Origin: JADGNF01 sp964582085
GTDB lineage: Archaea > Thermoproteota > Bathyarchaeia > Bathyarchaeales > Bathycorpusculaceae
Direction of reading: 5' to 3'
Assembly (NCBI GenBank): GCA_964582085.1
Contig: CAZOPV010000015.1
Location: 35,578 to 99,577, forward strand
DNA: 64,000 nt
The position numbers and the translations under genes are program-made. The notes beneath the pieces were generated by a model that saw only the letters and a program-made list of their open reading frames with translations, searched no databases and was not told the origin of the DNA. Shown here in pieces: positions 42,480-51,327 of this stretch. Each line of letters begins with the position of its first letter. The first letter of the stretch is position 1.

Positions 42480-43955
42480 TCAATGTTCTGTTGCTTCATA
42501 TATTCTGCCTTTCTCTTTGTATCCTTGAAGAAATTTATGTTTCATTTTATCTGCAAGTTCCTGTGCCATCGGAGTAGGATACTTGCCTGTGACGCATCCG
42601 AGGCATAATTCGTTGTGTTTACAGTTGGTAGCGCGAACTAATCCTTCAATAGATTGGTAGCATACAGCGTCTGCACCTATGAGTTTGGCAATTTCTTCGT
42701 CGTTATGATTAGAGCCAATAAGTTGCCCGTAGGTAGACATGTCTATGCCATAGAAGCATGGTCCTATTATTCGGGGGAAAGTCACAAACATGTACACCTT
42801 TTTGGCGCCCGCTCTACGTAGCTTTTCGATGATTACCTTAGTTGTGTCCCCTCTGACAATGCTGTCCTCTGTTATTATTACCCGTTTTCCAGCAATCTCT
42901 GACCCAAGTATGTTGACTTTGCGGTCAATGGTGGAATATCGCTCGTTGTTCAAAAGGATGAAGGCACGCTCAGTTACATAGCGGTGCCTACGTGAAGCAC
43001 GTTCCCACCTCAACCCTGAGGCTTCATGGACCCCCATCGCAGGATCATCGCCAGTTTCAGGTACCGACATAATTATATCGGCATCCTTAACAACTTCAGA
43101 AAATTCCTTCACAAGGTTTCTCCCGAACTCTTCACGAATTTCGTAAACGTATTTGCCGTCAAATCGTGAGTCAGGTCGAGCAAAATAAGCAAACTCGAAA
43201 GCACAGAAAGCCTTTCGTGGGTTCTCTATGAGTTGTTTCCGTTTAAAACCATCTTTATCGACCACTACCAGTTCGCCTGCTTCCAACTCAAAATCTCTTA
43301 CAAAACCATTTATGTCTAAACTTACGGTTTCGGACGAGAAAGCAAAGTTTTTTCCATCAATGCTGTGGCCTGCACAAAGGGGTTTAATCCCATGGGGATC
43401 CTTGAAAGCAAAAAAAACTCCATCTCCAGTTATACCTATGACTGAGAAAGCGCCGTCTAAACTTAACATCGTAGACTTGACAGCAGTTGCCAAATCTTTT
43501 CCACTTTTTAACTCAATAAGTAACTTGTTACAAACCAAATCCGAATCGCAAGTACACATAAAATTCGGTATATGCCTTTTGATTTCCGCTGTCACCTGTT
43601 GTGTGTTGACAATGTTTCCGTTGAATGAAGCAGCGACTTTGATGCCGTTTGCCTCCGCAGTCATTGGTTGTGTTCCATCAACTATGGATTTCTCGTCGCA
43701 TTTTCCCGACGTCGTATACCTGACGTTGCCGATGCCTATATTTCCAGGTAAACGGGTAAGCCACTCTTGTATGGCACTTGCCTTCAGCTTAGGCACTAAA
43801 TCCAGATTTTTGTAAGTGTAAAACTTGCCTTCACTATATGTAAGAAAGCCATGCGATTGATGTCCACGGTGGTTTTGTGCACGAAGACCCCAATAGACAT
43901 ATGAAAAAACAGCTTCTTTATCGAAATTTATGGCGCCAAAGACACCGCAGCCTAT
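42480..43955 (-). CDS. purF: Amidophosphoribosyltransferase PurF with apparent ATA start
   Basis: PurF makes phosphoribosylamine, the first step of purine synthesis. The PRPP motif is ITEDSIVRGDTTK, and CxxC-type cysteines lie in ELCLGCVTGKYP. The first usual start (GTG at 43796) would remove the glutaminase N-terminus. Reading further back in the same frame gives a normal PurF N-terminus, including GCGVFGAINFDKEAV, LRAQNHRGHQSHGFL and FYTYKNLDLV. The codon before Gly-Cys is ATA (43955-43953), with GGGG seven bases upstream. The next in-frame stop upstream is TAA, and no ATG, GTG or TTG lies between. I therefore annotate ATA as the start (491 residues); a sequencing or assembly error is the main alternative. 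Confidence 0.85.
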   Translation of the reverse strand: MGCGVFGAINFDKEAVFSYVYWGLRAQNHRGHQSHGFLTYSEGKFYTYKNLDLVPKLKASAIQEWLTRLPGNIGIGNVRYTTSGKCDEKSIVDGTQPMTAEANGIKVAASFNGNIVNTQQVTAEIKRHIPNFMCTCDSDLVCNKLLIELKSGKDLATAVKSTMLSLDGAFSVIGITGDGVFFAFKDPHGIKPLCAGHSIDGKNFAFSSETVSLDINGFVRDFELEAGELVVVDKDGFKRKQLIENPRKAFCAFEFAYFARPDSRFDGKYVYEIREEFGRNLVKEFSEVVKDADIIMSVPETGDDPAMGVHEASGLRWERASRRHRYVTERAFILLNNERYSTIDRKVNILGSEIAGKRVIITEDSIVRGDTTKVIIEKLRRAGAKKVYMFVTFPRIIGPCFYGIDMSTYGQLIGSNHNDEEIAKLIGADAVCYQSIEGLVRATNCKHNELCLGCVTGKYPTPMAQELADKMKHKFLQGYKEKGRIYEATEH

Positions 43956-44245
43956 ATGGATTCCCCTTTTATGTAGGGGCTACAGTGAAGATATAGGATG
44001 TTTATGAATTTTTAGGACATCTTCAGCTCAAAATCATGGGAAGTCGGGGTGCAGCATGAAGAATTGCTCTGAGTTGGGGCTTAATAAAAAACCGATTTAA
44101 ACATAAAATTATGGTTTGGTGGGCAGTCGAAACCAATATAACTTTGTGAGCCCAAAGATTTTTAGGTTTTTAACGAGAAAATGTTGTTGTATTATGAAAG
44201 AAAAAATCTTTAGCGTGTATTGTTGTGATTGTAGGAGTTGAAAAA

Positions 44246-44662
44246 ATGGGTAAAATTGTTGCAAGAGCGCGAGTAATACAAAATTGTGAACTTGTCCTTG
44301 ACAACGGTAGGTCTCACTCCACAATAGCCGATCAGCCTACAGAAACATCGGCGGGGCTGGGGCCCACACCGCTTGAGCTTTGCGTCATGAGCCACGCAGG
44401 TTGCTACGCCACAATTGCTGCTTTGACTGCCAAGAAAATGCGGCTAGATTTGAAGGGCTGTGATGTTAAAGTTGAAGCTATAAAAAACTCTGAGGTGGGA
44501 ACTATAACGGAAGAAACCTTCGAGATTACCTTTAAGATTGACGCCCCAGCAGATCGTGTCCAAAGATTACACGAACTGACTTTGAAAAACTGTCCTGTGG
44601 GAATTTTGTTTGAAAAGGCAGGAGCAAAAGTAACATATACTATAAAAACTCAAAAAGACTAA
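44246..44662 (+). CDS. OsmC-family protein
   Basis: The 138-residue protein has the OsmC fold with the two reactive cysteines expected for the family: CVMSHAGCYAT (about residue 58) and KNCPVGILFEKAG near the C-terminus. Such proteins reduce organic hydroperoxides. GGAG lies eight bases upstream of the ATG. It starts 290 bases from the divergent purF and is followed 16 bases later by the flavodiiron gene, so the two may form an oxidative-stress operon. Confidence 0.88.
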   Translation: MGKIVARARVIQNCELVLDNGRSHSTIADQPTETSAGLGPTPLELCVMSHAGCYATIAALTAKKMRLDLKGCDVKVEAIKNSEVGTITEETFEITFKIDAPADRVQRLHELTLKNCPVGILFEKAGAKVTYTIKTQKD

Positions 44663-44678
44663 AGGTGAAGGTGAACAA

Positions 44679-45860
44679 TTGAATAAAACGTTAACAGAAG
44701 GTGTCCATTGGGTAGGGGCGGTTGACTGGAACATCCGAGACTTCCACGGCTACACCACCAAACGGGGAACCACCTACAATGCATATCTAATCAAAGATGA
44801 GAAAATCGTTCTCGTTGATACCGTTAAACACATGTTCTGTGAAGAATTGCTTTCCAACATAGCTAAAGTGGTGGATCCTGAAAAAATTGACTACATTATA
44901 GTCAACCACGTTGAAATGGATCACTCAAGTAGCTTGCCCATGGTCTTCCATCAAGCCAAAAAAGCCACTGTAATCTCGTCTGAACGGGGCAAGGATGCAA
45001 TTATGGAGCACTATGGTTCTATCTCTAATATTCAGACTGTAAAAACAGGAGATGAACTCAAAATTGGCAAGCGCACTCTCAAATTCATAGAAGCGCCGAT
45101 GTTGCACTGGCCTGACAGCATGTTTACCTATCTGGTAGAAGACAAAATTCTTATGTCCAACGATGCTTTCGGGCAACATCTGGCATCTTCAAAACGATTC
45201 GACGACGAAGTCGACGAGCATATTCTCATGGAAGAAGCTTCAACCTACTATGCTAACATCCTTATGGCGTTGGGGCCTTTGATAGCTAGAAAAATCCAGG
45301 AAGTTGTGCAGATGGGTATATCACCAGCTATCATCGCTCCTAGTCACGGTGTTATCTGGCGTTCAAAACCGGCGAAAATAATAAAAACTTACTCAGATTG
45401 GAGTGCTGGCATCAGCGAAAATAAAGTTGTCATAGTCTACGACACAATGTGGGGTAGCACCGATAAAATGGCGCGTGCTATAGCTGAGGGTGTAACAAGT
45501 CAGGGTGTAGAAGTTAAAGTGTTAAAATTACGTGCTTCCGACAATACCGAGGCCTTAACAGAGATTTTGGATGCCAAAGCAGTTGTTGTGGGTTCTCCTA
45601 CTATTAATAACGGAATTTTTCCCACTTTAGGGTCTTTCCTCACCTACGTTACGGGTCTGAAGCCTAAAGACAAGCTATGGTGCTTCTTTGGTTCGTTTGG
45701 ATGGGGGGGAGGTGCTGTTAGAAGTATGACTGAAATTGCAAAAAAGGCAAGTTTCAAAGTGCATGAGCCAGGAGTCGAGGTGAAATATATCCCCGACCGA
45801 GAAGATCTAACGAAATGCTTCGAATTGGGTCGCGAAATAGCCAAGCGAATTAAGTGTTAG
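44679..45860 (+). CDS. fprA: F420H2 oxidase-type flavodiiron protein (FprA)
   Basis: The 393-residue protein has an N-terminal metallo-beta-lactamase diiron domain with the ligands in VNHVEMDHSS (H-x-E-x-D-H, about residue 83), then MLHWPDSM and the later SHGVIWR. The C-terminal domain is a flavodoxin (VVIVYDTMWGSTDKMA, about residue 250). It reduces oxygen to water using F420H2 in related archaea. The start is TTG with AGGTG upstream. The OsmC neighbour fits oxygen defence in an anaerobe. Confidence 0.92.
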   Translation: MNKTLTEGVHWVGAVDWNIRDFHGYTTKRGTTYNAYLIKDEKIVLVDTVKHMFCEELLSNIAKVVDPEKIDYIIVNHVEMDHSSSLPMVFHQAKKATVISSERGKDAIMEHYGSISNIQTVKTGDELKIGKRTLKFIEAPMLHWPDSMFTYLVEDKILMSNDAFGQHLASSKRFDDEVDEHILMEEASTYYANILMALGPLIARKIQEVVQMGISPAIIAPSHGVIWRSKPAKIIKTYSDWSAGISENKVVIVYDTMWGSTDKMARAIAEGVTSQGVEVKVLKLRASDNTEALTEILDAKAVVVGSPTINNGIFPTLGSFLTYVTGLKPKDKLWCFFGSFGWGGGAVRSMTEIAKKASFKVHEPGVEVKYIPDREDLTKCFELGREIAKRIKC

Positions 45861-46084
45861 CTTCCCTCGCTTTACTTTTTTAGGGTTTTGCATCTTTTGG
45901 CGTTTTTGTAAAGTGCCCCTTTTTCTTTGATGAGTTCTTAGCCCAAATTTTGATCTAATCGAGGAATTGTGTGATTGTAGCTTTTTGAGGTCACCTCTAC
46001 GGTGTAAAGCAGTACTTCAAGAAGTTGACGATTTCATGTGGCGCCGTATTAGCTGTATGAATAAACATGTAAGCACTTTTTACG

Positions 46085-48175
46085 TCAAGAAGGAAACGGG
46101 CAATTCCGGTTGGGGCAACCACCTGCGTATTCTGACGAGGCGGAAACAAATTTTCCCTCTTTAGCTTTCACTTCGCCAATGTAAAGCACCTGTTCAGGTT
46201 TACTACCATAGCGGAAAACTGTGACACCTTTACATTTTAACTTCCAAGCCAGGTTGTAAATGTCGCGTACATCCTCCACTTTGGCGTTGTTTGGCAAGTT
46301 AACTGTTTTAGAAACTGCGTTGTCTACATACTTCTGGAAAGCTGCCTGCATCTTAACATGCCACACTGGGTCAATATCCAAAGCTGTGACAAACACGCGC
46401 TTAACTTCATCAGGGACGCCGGCAATTTTCTGTAACGATCCAGTTCGAGCAATCTCTTCAAGCAACATTGCGCTGTAGAAGCCTTTTGTCTTCGCTATAT
46501 TCTCAAACAGGGGGTTTGTCTCAAATAGTCTAGCTCCATTTAAGACATTGCGCATGAAAGAAATCGCAAATAACGGCTCAATGCCTGAAGAGCAACCCGC
46601 AATTATGCTTATGGTGCCTGTCGGAGCAACAGTAGTTACAGTTGCATTCCTCATTGCCGAGTATTTGGTTTCCCATATACTCCCCCCAAAATTTGGAAAA
46701 GAACCACGTACTTCAGCGATATCCTTTGATTTTTCATGAGCTGTCTCCTGAATAAACTGCATCAACTTCTCTGCCAACTTCACAGCTTCTTCAGAATTAT
46801 AGGGCACACCTAGCATGATGAGCATATCAGCAAACCCCATTACGCCTAAGCCAATTTTGCGGTTAGCCAGCGTGATCTCCCTTATCTTCTTCAAAGGGTA
46901 AACATTGGCATCTACAACGTTGTCAAGAAAATGAACCGCTTCCTGTACTGTTCGCTTCAGCTTTTCCCAGTCTATGGTGCCAGCTTTAACCATACGTGAA
47001 AGGTTAATCGAGCCGAGATTACAACTCTCGTATGGAAGTAGCGGTTGCTCACCACAAGGATTAGTTGACTCTATTTTACCTATTTTTGGGGTGGGGTTGT
47101 GTCTGTTAATCTCATCGATGAATACTACACCGGGATCACCGCTTGACCATGCCGACTGAGCTATCAAATTCCATACTTTTCTTGCCTTCAACTGCTTCAC
47201 TTTTTCCTTGTTTCGTGGGTTAACTAGCCAGTATACTTCATCTTCATCTACTGCTTTCAGAAACTCATCTGTCGCGGCTACAGAGATGTTAAAGTTTGAA
47301 AGGGCAATGGGGTTCTGTTTAGCCGTTATGAACTCCAAGATGTCGGGGTGATCTGCACGAAGAATGCCCATCATGGCTCCACGACGTTTTCCGCCTGCCT
47401 TTATGACTTCTGTTGCCACATCAAAGACGCGCATAAAACTAACCGGTCCAGAAGCCACGCCTTTGGTTGAGCGCACAATGTCTCCTTTTGGGCGAAGCGG
47501 GGAAAAATCAAACCCCACTCCGCCACCAGTCTGTTCAATCAGCGCCATGTTTTTTACGGCGTCAAAAATGCTTTCCAAAGAATCTTCAATGGGTAAAACA
47601 AAACAAGCAGAGAGTTGCCCTATTTTAGTTCCTGCGTTGAAGAGTGTGGGTGTGTTAGGGAGAAACTCCATTTTTGCCATCATATCATAGAATGTTTTCT
47701 CGCTTTCATCTGCCTTGTCACCATATGTTTCGTCTACTTTAGAGATGGTTTTTGCTACCCGTCTAAAAAGTTCAGCCGGTGTTTCAATTATGTTCTCTTG
47801 TTCATCACGAAGAAGATAACGTGCTTTTAGCACTTCTATGGCGTTAACTGTTAACTTCGGCTGCGTTTCCAGTAAACTTCTGAGTGCTCGTAACTCTTTC
47901 TTTTTATCTCTAAATTCTTCGTAGGCCACCGCTACTTTTTCGTAGCCTTTTCTTCTAAGAACGTCAACAATCATGTCTTGTACGTTTTCAACAGTCAAAA
48001 TCTGGTCTCGGAATTTCTCCTCTAATCGGAGTACTACTTCCTCGGTTACCCTTTCTGCTTTTTTCCCGTTACCAAGATCAACCGCGAGAAAGGCTTTGTG
48101 CACCGCACTCTTTATCCGCTTGACATCAAAATCGATGATTCTGCCATCTCTCTTTTTTATCTTCCCTGAAAACAT
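46085..48175 (-). CDS. nrdJ: Adenosylcobalamin-dependent (class II) ribonucleotide reductase
   Basis: The protein is 696 residues from ATG 48175. It has an ATP-cone (GKIKKRDGRIIDFDVKRI at the start), the first redox Cys in QLSACFVLPI, the catalytic NPCGEQPLLPYESCNLGSINL set (Asn-Cys-Glu, read in two parts), and the PTGTISIIAGCSSGIEP loop. It ends with GGCPNRNCPF, a C-terminal Cys pair. It makes deoxynucleotides using B12. The upstream TTG at 48223 lacks a ribosome site. Next to it is the cobalt transporter operon, which supplies the metal for B12. Confidence 0.94.
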   Translation of the reverse strand: MFSGKIKKRDGRIIDFDVKRIKSAVHKAFLAVDLGNGKKAERVTEEVVLRLEEKFRDQILTVENVQDMIVDVLRRKGYEKVAVAYEEFRDKKKELRALRSLLETQPKLTVNAIEVLKARYLLRDEQENIIETPAELFRRVAKTISKVDETYGDKADESEKTFYDMMAKMEFLPNTPTLFNAGTKIGQLSACFVLPIEDSLESIFDAVKNMALIEQTGGGVGFDFSPLRPKGDIVRSTKGVASGPVSFMRVFDVATEVIKAGGKRRGAMMGILRADHPDILEFITAKQNPIALSNFNISVAATDEFLKAVDEDEVYWLVNPRNKEKVKQLKARKVWNLIAQSAWSSGDPGVVFIDEINRHNPTPKIGKIESTNPCGEQPLLPYESCNLGSINLSRMVKAGTIDWEKLKRTVQEAVHFLDNVVDANVYPLKKIREITLANRKIGLGVMGFADMLIMLGVPYNSEEAVKLAEKLMQFIQETAHEKSKDIAEVRGSFPNFGGSIWETKYSAMRNATVTTVAPTGTISIIAGCSSGIEPLFAISFMRNVLNGARLFETNPLFENIAKTKGFYSAMLLEEIARTGSLQKIAGVPDEVKRVFVTALDIDPVWHVKMQAAFQKYVDNAVSKTVNLPNNAKVEDVRDIYNLAWKLKCKGVTVFRYGSKPEQVLYIGEVKAKEGKFVSASSEYAGGCPNRNCPFPS

Positions 48176-48466
48176 AAAGAATCTACTGTTAAATGTTGTT
48201 TTGTGGAGATTTAAGGTTTTCAACGTTAGTTGTAAAGCGAGAAGGTTGCAGAAAAAAGACGACTTTGCGTGTGAAAATCTGTTTAAACTACTGTTTCAAC
48301 TTTTTCAGTGGTTTTTACAATATCTGCTGTACTGGTTACTCATCGACGTATCTTACGGCTAATGTTATTCGCTTCTAACACTTCGGAAGACCTCATAGAT
48401 TCCCATCAACGCCATAGGTTTTTGTTTAGAAAAATTAGCGTAGTTTAAACTCGAGAAATATTCAAG
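48176..48466. other. 291-base region between cbiO and nrdJ
   Basis: This holds the nrdJ promoter, with an AT stretch (CATTTAACA on the minus strand) about 20 bases upstream of the ATG. I looked for a cobalamin riboswitch B12 box (GCCACTG) on both strands and did not find one. No RNA gene or repeat was recognised. Confidence 0.4.
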
Positions 48467-49324
48467 TTACGCCTGCTGATGGGGGATTTTAATGATTTTT
48501 TTCATTAGTGTGGCCAGTTTTTGTTCTGCGTCTTTTACTGTAGTGGGTAAATCTTGGATCAAACCTTCTTCTTTCAACTGGAGGAAGAGTTTGACAATAG
48601 AGGGCGGCTCCAGCCCCGCAGTATTAAGAAGTTTTGTATCTTGGAGGACGTCAGCAGTTGCTCCCTCGCCTAGCAAAGACCCATTACTCATCACGATAAC
48701 TCGGTTGGCAAGTTCAGGTAACGCTTCCACATCATGTGTGGAAATAAACAAGGTTGTACCTTCGCGGTTCAGCTCGTTCAGGGTGTTGATAAGACTTCGT
48801 CTAGATACAAGATCTAAGTTCGCCGTTGGCTCATCAAGAATTAGCAAGTCGGGCTTTAGAACCAGTGCAGTGGCCAAGGAAACCTTCTTTTTCTCTCCGA
48901 AGCTCAACCTGTGTGGCGGGCGATTCTCCAGATGTTGTATGCCTATTTTGAGGAGAACGGCTGTACTTCTTTTCTTAATATCGGCTTCTGGGATTTTGAG
49001 GTTTCTGGGACCGTACTCGATGTCTTCTATTACACTTTGTGTGAACAACTGATCATCTGGGTCTTGGAAGACTATTCCCACCCTTTGTCTCAGTTTCTGA
49101 AAATTCTCTGATGTGGTTTTTTCGCCAAAAACTGTGATTTCCCCTTTTTTAGGGGTCATCAGACCAGCCATTAAGAGTATAAGCGTGGATTTCCCAGAAC
49201 CGTTTGGACCTAAAACCGCAACTTTTTCGCCTCTGCGGATTTCAAAAGAAATATCGCGGATGGCATTGACTCCTCCTGGATAGCTGAATTGTACCTCTTT
49301 CACTTTAACAATTGAATCATTCAT
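48467..49324 (-). CDS. cbiO: Cobalt/nickel ECF transporter ATP-binding subunit CbiO
   Basis: A 285-residue ABC ATPase with Walker A GPNGSGKST near residue 40, Q-loop VFQDPDDQLFTQ, signature LSFGEKKKVSLA, and Walker B LLILDEPTANLDL. The DDQLFTQSV Q-loop is typical of ECF-type A components. It powers the uptake complex. It is the last gene of the minus-strand run cbiM-PDGLE-cbiQ-cbiO and is 14 bases after cbiQ. Confidence 0.94.
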   Translation of the reverse strand: MNDSIVKVKEVQFSYPGGVNAIRDISFEIRRGEKVAVLGPNGSGKSTLILLMAGLMTPKKGEITVFGEKTTSENFQKLRQRVGIVFQDPDDQLFTQSVIEDIEYGPRNLKIPEADIKKRSTAVLLKIGIQHLENRPPHRLSFGEKKKVSLATALVLKPDLLILDEPTANLDLVSRRSLINTLNELNREGTTLFISTHDVEALPELANRVIVMSNGSLLGEGATADVLQDTKLLNTAGLEPPSIVKLFLQLKEEGLIQDLPTTVKDAEQKLATLMKKIIKIPHQQA

Positions 49325-49338
49325 GTTTAGATGTACCT

Positions 49339-50145
49339 CTACAATACTACGAGGAGCCCAAAAATAACAGTTGTTGAAATTGTGAATAACAAGTCTTTTA
49401 TGTGCAGTGACTGAACAGCGGGTCTGTTGGCGTTGTCCATGTCAAACCCTCGGGATTTCATGGCCATGTAGACTCTTTCAGACCGCTCGTAGGTTCGCAT
49501 GAAGACAGTGGCTAGGAGGGTTCCTGAATGTCTCAGGTTTTCAAGGTTAACTGTGTGCTTTCTGATGTAGGTTCGGGCTTCTTTGGCTATGAGGACTTTT
49601 TGGATTTCATGGATAGAGACAAATAGGTATCGGTAGGTCAAGCTGAATAGTTGAATTACTATTGAAGGGACCCGAATTGAAGCAAGCATTTTTAGGAAGG
49701 AGTCAAAGCCCATAGAAAGTATGAGCAAGGTGAGCGAGGCAACGCAGAACCACACACGGGCTGTAAATATCAGAAACCGCTGTATGCCTTCAAAGGTTAC
49801 TGTAAAGTTGAACAAACCCCGATTGGCGTTCAAGGCTGGTGTACCAGAAGTTATGAACAGTATAGGTAGTGAAATTACAACAGCGAAGAAGGGAATTAAG
49901 GTGGTTCTGGTTATGAAGGTTTTCAGAGGAATTTTTGAGGCCAACGATAGACCTACAGGTATAGCGCACATTAACATCAAACAATATAGCGAAGAAACGA
50001 AGAGAGACGCGCTTATTATGAATAAGGTAATTGCAAACTTTACCAGAGGATTAATAGATTGGAGTAAGCCTCTTTTGCTGCTCAAGTTTTCAACATAAAG
50101 TAGAGATTCCGCCCCTTCGGCTAAATCGCGAAAAGAGGTTTTCAA
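49339..50145 (-). CDS. cbiQ: ECF transporter transmembrane subunit CbiQ
   Basis: The 268-residue protein has about five or six spans and the ECF T-component motif ARTYIRKHT with the later TVFMRTYERSERVYMAMKSRG (read in two parts), where A-R-G-type helices couple to the ATPase. It is the energy-coupling T subunit for cobalt or nickel. It sits between the PDGLE protein and CbiO. Confidence 0.92.
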   Translation of the reverse strand: MKTSFRDLAEGAESLLYVENLSSKRGLLQSINPLVKFAITLFIISASLFVSSLYCLMLMCAIPVGLSLASKIPLKTFITRTTLIPFFAVVISLPILFITSGTPALNANRGLFNFTVTFEGIQRFLIFTARVWFCVASLTLLILSMGFDSFLKMLASIRVPSIVIQLFSLTYRYLFVSIHEIQKVLIAKEARTYIRKHTVNLENLRHSGTLLATVFMRTYERSERVYMAMKSRGFDMDNANRPAVQSLHIKDLLFTISTTVIFGLLVVL

Positions 50146-50152
50146 CGGCGGA

Positions 50153-50452
50153 TCACTCGCTGAATTTTGATTTTTTTAACAGCGCTCCTACACCTAACGC
50201 AACTCCGAATATTGCCAACGTTGAGAGAATTCCTAAGAGGATGCTGCCTGCTTCGTTTTCAAAGCCAGGAATCATATAGTCAGGAAATGGTGCTTGGTAC
50301 AAGTTTGACTCTTGGGCGCCAAGTTCTTCGGCTTGTACCTCAAGCGTTTCCATAGAATAAGAGAAGACCAAGACACCCAAGATTACAAAAATGGTCGCTA
50401 GAGTCAGTCCAATTGCGAGCATTTGTTTATCTTTTTTAGATAGGTTCAACAT
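50153..50452 (-). CDS. PDGLE-domain protein (CbiN-like subunit)
   Basis: A 99-residue membrane protein with two spans (about residues 12-32 and 68-90) and an outer loop with PFPDYMIPGFENEAGSILLG, matching the PDGLE family that replaces or complements CbiN in cobalt transporters. It is short and lies between cbiM and cbiQ, four bases after cbiM. Its role is to help metal loading. Confidence 0.85.
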   Translation of the reverse strand: MLNLSKKDKQMLAIGLTLATIFVILGVLVFSYSMETLEVQAEELGAQESNLYQAPFPDYMIPGFENEAGSILLGILSTLAIFGVALGVGALLKKSKFSE

Positions 50453-50456
50453 AATT

Positions 50457-51146
50457 TCATAACTCCTTTTTCTCCTGAGAGGCTTTAACTGTGGGGAGAT
50501 CTTTCAGAATAGAGCTTTTATTCAGCACGTCTGGGCGCAACTTCAATAACGTCCCAATAAGAACCGCTGTCACAACCCCCTCAATTACCCCGATTACAGA
50601 GTGATTTATCGCCATTGCAGGTACTGCGATGTTAAGGCCGTACTGAAAAACTGGTTGCGAAAGTCCTAGTTCTACACCTGCAAAGATCGCGGCTAATACG
50701 TCGCCGACGAAAGCTGCGATGAATACCCAGATTAAGAGTCCTTTGCCCTTTGTGATTTTATTTAATGTTAATACTAAGAGAGCAGGAATGACAACGCCTA
50801 TTATACCCATGTTTAGTACATTAGCACCCAGAGCGGTCAGTCCCCCGTCTCCAAACAGGAAGGCTTGCAGAACGAGAATTATAGTCATCGAGATACCGCC
50901 TGCGAAGGGACCTAGGATTATTCCCAAGGCTGCCCCGCCAAGAAGGTGCGCTGTGGTGCCGCCGATAATGGGGTAATTTACCATTTGAGCTGCAAAAAAG
51001 AGTGCCGTCAACAACCCCATGAGAGGAACTTTGTGTTCATCAAGTTTCCCCCCGACTCTTTTGAAGGCGATGGCCCAGAAGATGAAGGTAATTGCAAAAG
51101 TGATTATGATTATGGGGGGGCTTAGAAAGCCATCGGGGATGTGCAT
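50457..51146 (-). CDS. cbiM: Cobalt/nickel ECF substrate-binding subunit CbiM
   Basis: The 229-residue protein begins MHIPDGFLSPP, the metal-binding N-terminus of CbiM, where the free amino group and His2 coordinate the ion. About seven spans follow, with GGTTAHLLGGAALG in the middle. It imports cobalt (or nickel) for B12 use by the adjacent nrdJ. A paired direct repeat lies just upstream, possibly an operator. Confidence 0.93.
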   Translation of the reverse strand: MHIPDGFLSPPIIIITFAITFIFWAIAFKRVGGKLDEHKVPLMGLLTALFFAAQMVNYPIIGGTTAHLLGGAALGIILGPFAGGISMTIILVLQAFLFGDGGLTALGANVLNMGIIGVVIPALLVLTLNKITKGKGLLIWVFIAAFVGDVLAAIFAGVELGLSQPVFQYGLNIAVPAMAINHSVIGVIEGVVTAVLIGTLLKLRPDVLNKSSILKDLPTVKASQEKKEL

Positions 51147-51159
51147 GATTATTTCTCCA

Positions 51160-51189
51160 GTATTACTTTTATTAAAAAGCGTATTACTT
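51160..51189. promoter_or_regulatory. Direct repeat of GTATTACTT upstream of cbiM
   Basis: GTATTACTT occurs at 51160-51168 and again at 51181-51189, 21 bases apart (two helical turns), 14 bases upstream of the cbiM start. It could be an operator for a cobalt or nickel regulator. No regulator gene is adjacent and no palindrome is present, so this is only a candidate. Confidence 0.35.
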
Positions 51190-51327
51190 AAATATAAAAA
51201 TGTTTAGCTCAAAAAGTTATAAATTCGTGCTACTCTCTGTGAAAAATCTGCTTTTTCTGGAATTTGCACATAAATTTATTATTTCAGTTACACAAATCTC
51301 TATAACGCTGAATCGGTGAGTTGTTGA

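Noticed and set aside
45861..46164. Plus-strand frame 45967-46164 between fprA and nrdJ
   Set aside because: Most of it is antisense to the 3' end of nrdJ; it has no ribosome site and no family-like pattern.
48176..48466. Cobalamin riboswitch before the B12-dependent ribonucleotide reductase
   Set aside because: No B12 box or typical folding pattern was seen on either strand.
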